11,154 nucleotides of DNA from Pseudopedobacter sp. GTDB lineage: Bacteria > Bacteroidota > Bacteroidia > Sphingobacteriales > Sphingobacteriaceae. Shown in pieces: positions 6,590 to 11,154 of this stretch. Position numbers and translations under genes: made by a program. Every line of letters begins with the position of its first letter. Positions within the stretch are counted from its first letter, which is position 1. The stretch covers positions 1 through 11,154 of the forward strand of contig JACMNZ010000440.1 of assembly GCA_014378285.1 (NCBI GenBank). Direction: 5' to 3'. The notes under the pieces were generated by a model. That model saw only the letters and a list, made by a program, of their open reading frames with translations, was not told where the DNA came from and ran no database searches.

Positions 6590-6795
6590 TGAAAAAGTTT
6601 ATTTCGTTTTTAAGTATGATGTTTATTTCTGCATTGCTTTTTGCGCAAGATAGCAAAGTTGAAATGGCAGACGAGTTAAGAAAATCTGGTAAGATTTATG
6701 TAGTTGTAACCGTAATGTTATTGCTTTTTTTAGCATTTATTATCTATCTTTTTACAATCGATAAAAGATTAAAAAAAATCGAAAAAGGAAAATAG
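6589..6795 (+). CDS. ccmD: CcmD-family small membrane protein
   Basis: A 68-residue protein with an N-terminal signal peptide (basic MKK, hydrophobic core 4-18, likely cleavage after A19 in LLFA-QDS). A short exported stretch, one membrane helix (about 36-57) and a basic cytoplasmic tail (KRLKKIEKGK) follow. In System I, CcmD is a small single-helix protein that stabilises the CcmABC-CcmE complex. Assignment rests on size, topology and position directly after ccmC, with a one-base overlap; sequence conservation in this family is low. Canonical CcmD lacks a cleavable signal peptide, so this is the Bacteroidota form. A terminator follows 48 bases after the stop. Confidence 0.8.
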   Translation: MKKFISFLSMMFISALLFAQDSKVEMADELRKSGKIYVVVTVMLLLFLAFIIYLFTIDKRLKKIEKGK

Positions 6796-6843
6796 ACTAA
6801 AAACAATGTTTAAATAATTTAAAGCTGTTTTTCTATCATAATA

Positions 6844-6875
6844 TTAGTGGTGTAGATAGCACACTAACATTTTTT
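6844..6875 (+). terminator. Rho-independent terminator of the ccmBCD operon
   Basis: TTAGTG (6844-6849) pairs with CACTAA (6862-6867). Three more pairs form after a one-base bulge (6851-6853 with 6859-6861), closing a 5-base loop. A run of six T (6870-6875) follows two bases after the stem. It separates ccmD from the glutamate dehydrogenase gene. Confidence 0.65.
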
Positions 6876-6878
6876 CGA

Positions 6879-6911
6879 TTTGTTTTATTGATTTTTTTTA
6901 TGTCAAATTTG
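6879..6911 (+). promoter_or_regulatory. Possible promoter for glutamate dehydrogenase
   Basis: TTTG (6879-6882) is followed after 21 bases by CAAATTTG (6904-6911), which differs from TAnnTTTG only at the first base. This would give a leader of about 30-35 bases. It lies directly after the ccm terminator, where a promoter is expected. Confidence 0.4.
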
Positions 6912-6950
6912 CAAAAAAATTAAATCCATATAAATTAAAAATTAAGCGTT

Positions 6951-8387
6951 ATGGCCAATAACAATCAAATTGCTTTTAGTGAAGAACCACATTTTTATGA
7001 TGATGTATGCCAATATGTAGATCAGGCTTCAAAATATACAGACCACGATAAAGGATTATTAAATCAGATAAAAGCTTGTAATAGCGTTTATCGTTTTCAA
7101 TTTCCTATCAGAAGAGGTAACAGTTTCGAAATTATCCATGCTTGGCGAGTAGAACATTCTCACCATATGTCGCCAACAAAAGGTGGTATTCGCTACAGCG
7201 AAATGGTTAATGAGGATGAAGTAATGGCTTTAGCTGCTTTAATGACTTATAAATGTGCTATTGTTAATGTACCTTTTGGGGGAGCAAAAGGTGGTATTAA
7301 AATTAATCCTAAAGATTATACTTTAGCCGAGCTAGAAACCATCACTCGCAGATATACTGTAGAATTAATCAAGAAAAACTTTATTGGCCCCGGTATAGAT
7401 GTTCCTGCTCCAGATTATGGTTCTGGAGAACGTGAAATGTCTTGGATTGCAGACACCTATTTAACAATGAATCCAGGATCTTTAGATGCTTTGGCTTGTG
7501 TAACGGGTAAACCTCTTGCTTTACACGGCATTGCAGGCAGAAGAGAAGCAACAGGTCGTGGAGTTGCTTATGCAATTAGAGAATGTGTTTCTGTATCTGA
7601 TGATATGAAAGCACTTGGCCTCTCTACCGGTTTAGATGGCAAAAGCGTTATAGTTCAAGGTTTAGGAAATGTTGGATATCATTCTGCTAAATATTTAATA
7701 GAATTTGGAGCAATCGTTGTTGGTTTTTGTGAATTTGAAGGTGCTATTTATAATAAAAGTGGTTTCGATTTAGACGAAGTTTTTAACCATAGAAAACAAA
7801 CAGGTTCTATTTTAGGCTTCAGTAAATCACAACAAGATTTTAATAATTCTGCAGAAGGTTTAGAGCAAGAATGTGATATTTTAGTTCCTGCTGCTTTAGA
7901 AAATCAAATTACAGAGAAAAATATAGGTAGGATAAAAGCAAAAATTATAGCAGAAGGAGCAAATGGTCCTACAACTCCAGCCGCTGCAGCCGCATTTATA
8001 GAAAATGGCGGAATCATTATCCCAGATATGTATGCAAATGCTGGTGGGGTTACGGTTTCTTATTTTGAATGGTTAAAAAACCTTTCTCATGTTGCCTTCG
8101 GACGTATGGGACGTAGATATGATGAAAATTCTAACATCAATATCATGAACCTAATTGAAAAAACTACCGGAACAACACTTACTCCAGAACAAAGATTATT
8201 GGTTGCAAAAGGTGCTACAGAATTGGAGTTAGTAAACTCTGGTTTGGAAGATACCATGATCCGTTCTTACCATGAGATTAGAGAACTAAAATTGAAAAAG
8301 AATATAGGTAGTTTAAGAACCGCAGCATTTGTTGCAGCCGTAGATAAAATTGCCATTTCTTATATGAATATGGGTATTTGGCCATAG
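6951..8387 (+). CDS. gdhA: Glutamate dehydrogenase (Glu/Leu/Phe/Val dehydrogenase family, animal-like)
   Basis: A 478-residue cytosolic enzyme. The family interconverts glutamate and 2-oxoglutarate plus ammonia using NAD(P). The N-terminal catalytic domain holds KGGIRYSEMV (77-86), VPFGGAKGGI with catalytic Lys113, and PAPDYGSGE with catalytic Asp155. The Rossmann domain has GLGNVG at 237-242 with Glu261 near the end of the second strand, which leaves NAD versus NADP preference open. AKIIAEGANGPTTP (330-343) and NAGGVTVSYFEWLKNL (363-378) read very like the vertebrate enzyme. Between YFEW and RTAAFVAAVDKI lie about 80 residues, against roughly 41 in the Pyrococcus enzyme as I recall it, suggesting an antenna-like insertion at about 389-432. 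The start follows the intergenic promoter region. It is transcribed alone, between two terminators. Confidence 0.93.
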   Translation: MANNNQIAFSEEPHFYDDVCQYVDQASKYTDHDKGLLNQIKACNSVYRFQFPIRRGNSFEIIHAWRVEHSHHMSPTKGGIRYSEMVNEDEVMALAALMTYKCAIVNVPFGGAKGGIKINPKDYTLAELETITRRYTVELIKKNFIGPGIDVPAPDYGSGEREMSWIADTYLTMNPGSLDALACVTGKPLALHGIAGRREATGRGVAYAIRECVSVSDDMKALGLSTGLDGKSVIVQGLGNVGYHSAKYLIEFGAIVVGFCEFEGAIYNKSGFDLDEVFNHRKQTGSILGFSKSQQDFNNSAEGLEQECDILVPAALENQITEKNIGRIKAKIIAEGANGPTTPAAAAAFIENGGIIIPDMYANAGGVTVSYFEWLKNLSHVAFGRMGRRYDENSNINIMNLIEKTTGTTLTPEQRLLVAKGATELELVNSGLEDTMIRSYHEIRELKLKKNIGSLRTAAFVAAVDKIAISYMNMGIWP

Positions 8388-8410
8388 TTCTTTTAAGAAG
8401 TTTATTTTTG

Positions 8411-8443
8411 AAAGGAGAATGCAGAAATGTATTCTCCTTTTTT
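8411..8443 (+). terminator. Strong rho-independent terminator after gdhA
   Basis: AAAGGAGAAT (8411-8420) pairs perfectly with ATTCTCCTTT (8431-8440) around a 10-base loop, and T continues to 8443. The A run at the 5' side would give a T run on the opposite strand, so it could act in both directions. It begins 24 bases after the gdhA stop. Confidence 0.85.
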
Positions 8444-8515
8444 ATTGAAAGCTATTTTAAGAATTGCAAAGGCATCTTAACATGTTTTGTACTATGTTTT
8501 TTTGTAGAAAAAGAA

Positions 8516-8525
8516 TGAACGTTCA
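8516..8525. promoter_or_regulatory. Possible operator palindrome upstream of lysC
   Basis: TGAACGTTCA is a perfect 10-base palindrome of the kind bound by dimeric repressors such as TetR-family proteins. It is 176 bases before the lysC ATG. Nothing in the window identifies a cognate regulator, and a 10-base palindrome can occur by chance. Confidence 0.2.
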
Positions 8526-8701
8526 CTACCAAAGATCCAATCACAATTATTAGCACTCTCAAATAGTGCCATCGTAAATTAAAATTGGAAAAAGTGTTTT
8601 CCTAAATAAAAATCAAAATTGAATTCCACTAATCTAAAGCTTTTAGCTATTTTTAGCCAATTTTTAGAAACAGTATAAAAAAGACTTAATATTAATCAAA
8701 A

Positions 8702-10015
8702 ATGAAGGTTTTAAAATTTGGCGGTACATCGGTTGGTAGTCCGGAGAGGATGAAAAAACTGTTGAACATTGTGAACGCCAACGAAAGGCAAATTGTGGTT
8801 TTATCGGCGGTTTCTGGTACAACCAATAATTTAGTAGAAATTGGGCAAGCATATTTAGCATCTGATAAACCCAAGGCCACCCTTTTAATTAAAGCTTTAA
8901 AAGATAAATACGAGCTTTTTATCACCGAACTTTTTGCTGAAAAAGAATTTTTAGATGAAGCAAAAGAAGTTATCGATTATCATTTCGATTTACTTTATGC
9001 TTTTGCAAACGATTTATTTACCCAGATTGAAGATAAGATAATTGTTGCCCAAGGCGAGTTGCTGTCAACCACGTTATACCACGTTTATCTAAAGGAAATT
9101 GGAGTTCCGTCTGTACTATTGCCAGCATTAGATTTTATGAAAATTGATGCTGATAATGAGCCAATTGTAGATTATATTACCGAGCAACTGACACCTTTAT
9201 TATCAGCTTCGCCAAAAAATAATTTGTTTATTACCCAAGGTTATATCTGTAGAAATTCTTTTGGCGAGATTGATAATTTACGCCGTGGAGGTAGTGATTA
9301 TACAGCTTCATTAATTGGTGCAGGAATTAAAGCAGAGGAAGTTCAAATCTGGACAGATATAGACGGAATGCATAATAACGATCCTCGTATTGTAAAAGGA
9401 ACAAAACCTATTTCCCATCTTTCTTTTGATGAAGCCGCCGAGTTAGCTTATTTTGGAGCTAAAATTCTGCATCCACAATCAGTTTTTCCTGCCCAAAAAT
9501 ATAAAATTCCTGTTAGGTTGCTAAATACAATGGAACCTTCAGCTTTCGGTACTTTAATATCTAGCAAAAGCGAGACAGGGAAAATTAAATCTATTGCAGC
9601 AAAAGACGGCATCACTGCCATTAAAATTCAAAGTAGCAGAATGTTGTTGGCTTATGGTTTTTTACGTCGTGTTTTTGAAGTTTTTGAAAGGTATAAAACT
9701 CCAATCGATATGATTACAACCTCTGAGGTTGCTGTTTCTGTAACGATTGATGATACTAAATATTTGGGGGAGATTACTAAAGATTTAAGCGATTTTGGAA
9801 TTGTTGAAGTTGATGTTAATCAAACAATTGTTTGTGTAGTTGGCGATTTATCTGCAAGTTCTCACGGTTTTGGTTCTCGTATTTTAGAGTCTATCAAACA
9901 TATTCCCTTAAGGATGATTTCTTATGGTGGTAGTGAGCATAATCTTTCTTTTTTGATTAAAGGCGATGATAAAACGGAAACATTAAGAAGTTTACATAAC
10001 CGTTTATTTGATTAA
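8702..10015 (+). CDS. lysC: Aspartokinase (monofunctional, ACT-domain)
   Basis: A 437-residue enzyme that phosphorylates aspartate to aspartyl-4-phosphate, the first step toward lysine/diaminopimelate, threonine and methionine. The kinase domain shows KFGGTSVG (residues 5-12), QGELLS (117-122), the substrate loop LRRGGSDYTA (193-202) and WTDIDGM (217-223). FGAKILHPQS (251-260) is also typical. Two ACT-type regions at about 305-370 and 375-437 would allow feedback control by lysine or threonine; the effector cannot be told from sequence. The protein ends after the ACT region, so no homoserine dehydrogenase is fused to it. The ATG gives the family's opening directly. lysA starts 2 bases after the stop, which supports an operon and points to a lysine/diaminopimelate role. 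Confidence 0.93.
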   Translation: MKVLKFGGTSVGSPERMKKLLNIVNANERQIVVLSAVSGTTNNLVEIGQAYLASDKPKATLLIKALKDKYELFITELFAEKEFLDEAKEVIDYHFDLLYAFANDLFTQIEDKIIVAQGELLSTTLYHVYLKEIGVPSVLLPALDFMKIDADNEPIVDYITEQLTPLLSASPKNNLFITQGYICRNSFGEIDNLRRGGSDYTASLIGAGIKAEEVQIWTDIDGMHNNDPRIVKGTKPISHLSFDEAAELAYFGAKILHPQSVFPAQKYKIPVRLLNTMEPSAFGTLISSKSETGKIKSIAAKDGITAIKIQSSRMLLAYGFLRRVFEVFERYKTPIDMITTSEVAVSVTIDDTKYLGEITKDLSDFGIVEVDVNQTIVCVVGDLSASSHGFGSRILESIKHIPLRMISYGGSEHNLSFLIKGDDKTETLRSLHNRLFD

Positions 10016-10017
10016 AG

Positions 10018-11154
10018 ATGAAAAAAATGTTTGATGAGCGTGTTGTTGCTTCTTTTGAAAATAAAGAAACGCCATTTTATTATTACGATTTAAAGCTGTT
10101 AGATCAAACTTTGAGCGATTGTAAATCAGCTGCTGATGAATACAATTTTCATGTTCATTTTGCCTTAAAATCTAATTTTAACAGTAAAGTTTTATCAGCT
10201 GTTAAAGCCAAGGGTTTTGGTGCCGATTGTGTGAGCGGGGGAGAAGTGAAAAAAGCAATTGAGGTTGGGTTTGATAAAAAACAAATTGTTTTTGCCGGAG
10301 TTGGCAAATCTGATGCAGAAATAAACTTTGCTTTAGATAACGATATTTTTGCATTCAATGTAGAATCTGTTCAAGAGTTAGAAGTTATTGATGAATTAGC
10401 CGGTGCTAAAAATAAAAAGGCTTCGGTTGCCATCAGAATTAATCCAAATGTAGATGCACATACGCATCATTACATTACCACTGGTTTAGACGAAAATAAA
10501 TTTGGTATTAACTCTTGGGATTTACCAATGGTTTCTGAGACCTTAAAAAAATGTAATAACCTAGAGTTCTTAGGTATTCACTTTCATGTTGGCTCTCAAA
10601 TAATGGATATGAATGTTTTTAAAAGCCTTTGCATCAAGGTAAACGAAATGCAAAAATGGTTTGAAGAACGGGGAATGCCTGTTAAAATTTTGAACGTTGG
10701 TGGTGGTTTAGGTGTAGATTATCAAAATCCAGATGAAAATGCAATTTCAGATTTTATTAGTTATTTCCAGATTTTTGCCGATTTCTTGAATATTAAATCT
10801 CATCAAGAAGTCCATTTTGAATTGGGAAGAGCCTTAGTTGCGCAATGCAGTAGCTTAATTTCTAAGGTTTTATATATAAAAAATGGTATTAAAAAGAACT
10901 TTGTAATTATAGATGCTGGTATGACGGAGTTGATGCGTCCTGCATTATATCAAGCTTATCATCAAATTGAAAATATCTCTCAATTAGAGTTTAAAGTGGA
11001 AAGTGAAAAGTTAAAAGTAGCCGATTCGGACACTTTAAACCCTGAACTTTCAACTTTGCACTACGATGTAGTAGGTCCAATTTGTGAATCTTCTGATTGT
11101 TTTGGGAAAGAAATTGAAATGCCAGAAACAAAGCGTGGAGATTTAATAGCTTTA
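10018..11154 (+). CDS. lysA: Diaminopimelate decarboxylase (partial, C-terminus beyond window edge)
   Basis: A PLP-dependent fold-type III decarboxylase that converts meso-diaminopimelate to lysine. The frame is open for 379 codons to the window edge, so the C-terminal end is missing. Visible residues are the PLP lysine K51 in HFALKSN, GADCVSGGE (69-77), GIHFHVGSQI (186-195), the glycine-rich phosphate-binding NVGGGLG (226-232), FELGR (267-271) and the active-site CESSD (356-360). ELGR replaces the more usual EPGR. Between QIENIS and YDVVGPICESSD lies a run of about 27 residues, where relatives as I recall them have roughly 8. Its DNA is an imperfect palindrome, described as a separate repeat feature. 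Two starts are possible (10018 or 10027); I chose 10018 because it lies 2 bases after the lysC stop. Confidence 0.92.
   Translation, partial: MKKMFDERVVASFENKETPFYYYDLKLLDQTLSDCKSAADEYNFHVHFALKSNFNSKVLSAVKAKGFGADCVSGGEVKKAIEVGFDKKQIVFAGVGKSDAEINFALDNDIFAFNVESVQELEVIDELAGAKNKKASVAIRINPNVDAHTHHYITTGLDENKFGINSWDLPMVSETLKKCNNLEFLGIHFHVGSQIMDMNVFKSLCIKVNEMQKWFEERGMPVKILNVGGGLGVDYQNPDENAISDFISYFQIFADFLNIKSHQEVHFELGRALVAQCSSLISKVLYIKNGIKKNFVIIDAGMTELMRPALYQAYHQIENISQLEFKVESEKLKVADSDTLNPELSTLHYDVVGPICESSDCFGKEIEMPETKRGDLIAL
10995..11062. repeat. Palindromic repeat-like element inserted in frame within lysA
   Basis: The left arm (10995-11012: AGTGGAAAGTGAAAAGTT) pairs with the right arm (11045-11062: AACTTTCAACTTTGCACT) at 16 of 18 positions, allowing one mismatch and one single-base bulge on each side. 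A nested pair, AAAGT (11014-11018) with ACTTT (11032-11036), surrounds CCGATTCGG. The AAAGT/ACTTT wording differs from surrounding coding sequence and resembles AAAGTTGAAAGTT-type intergenic repeats that I recall in Bacteroidota. The frame stays open and encodes about residues 326-348 of LysA, where relatives have a short linker. Its exact ends and any target duplication cannot be fixed from one sequence. Confidence 0.6.

Larger units (their letters stand above)
8388..8701. other. Gene-free interval between gdhA and lysC
   Basis: The left part holds the gdhA terminator (8411-8443). The remaining 258 bases contain a 10-base palindrome (TGAACGTTCA, 8516-8525) and three small hairpins (8553-8569, 8587-8602 and 8634-8646). 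A 23-residue open frame at 8482-8553 is not enriched in Lys or Thr codons. I see no good TAnnTTTG promoter; TATTTTTA at 8648-8655 is the closest. I do not recognise a lysine riboswitch. Confidence 0.55.

Noticed and set aside
8482..8553. Leader peptide controlling lysC by attenuation
   Set aside because: The 23-residue frame has only one Lys and one Thr codon, no ribosome-binding context is evident, and no terminator/antiterminator pair follows it.
8444..8701. Lysine riboswitch upstream of lysC
   Set aside because: I could not find its conserved core or multi-helix junction; only short AT-rich hairpins are present.
8692..8925. Minus-strand open frames over the start of lysC
   Set aside because: They are shadows of the strongly conserved aspartokinase frame.

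Overview
The window looks like a chromosomal segment of a member of the Bacteroidota, most likely a Sphingobacteriaceae/Pedobacter-like or related flavobacterial lineage. The reasons are AT-rich DNA, Bacteroidota-type promoter boxes (TAnnTTTG), a gldC gene, a Bacteroidota-style CcmB-CcmC-CcmD cluster, and dispersed intergenic repeats of the kind common in this phylum. The species assignment is inference. No phage, transposase, CRISPR array or RNA gene was seen.

Left part, minus strand (1-2714): a Hsp70 chaperone of the HscA type (Fe-S cluster assembly) is cut by the left window edge, and a dihydroorotase (pyrC, pyrimidine synthesis) lies upstream of it on the same strand. A 390-base gene-free stretch (2715-3104) follows. 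It holds two 50-base direct-repeat copies, a short inverted repeat and the promoter of the next gene.

Centre, plus strand (3105-6795): a DEAD-box RNA helicase is tightly coupled to an unidentified three-helix membrane protein, which overlaps gldC by ATGA. A gap of about 200 bases with a terminator-like hairpin, a repeat-type hairpin and a 16-base perfect palindrome precedes ccmB-ccmC-ccmD. These three encode membrane parts of System I cytochrome c maturation. ccmA, the ATPase partner, is not in the window. A good terminator closes this operon.

Right part, plus strand (6951-11154): a 478-residue glutamate dehydrogenase resembles the animal enzyme, including an antenna-like insertion, and is followed by a strong terminator. 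After a 314-base gap with several small hairpins come aspartokinase (lysC) and diaminopimelate decarboxylase (lysA), 2 bases apart. They are the first and last committed steps of the diaminopimelate/lysine pathway. lysA is cut by the right edge.

Most genes here are core metabolism. The most unusual signal is inside lysA (about 10995-11062): an imperfect palindrome of repeat-like sequence that stays open in frame and adds about 20 residues next to a conserved active-site segment. It looks like a mobile palindromic repeat tolerated inside an essential enzyme. The other points of interest are the intergenic repeats, a His-to-Gln change at a metal-ligand position of PyrC, and the glutamate dehydrogenase insertion.
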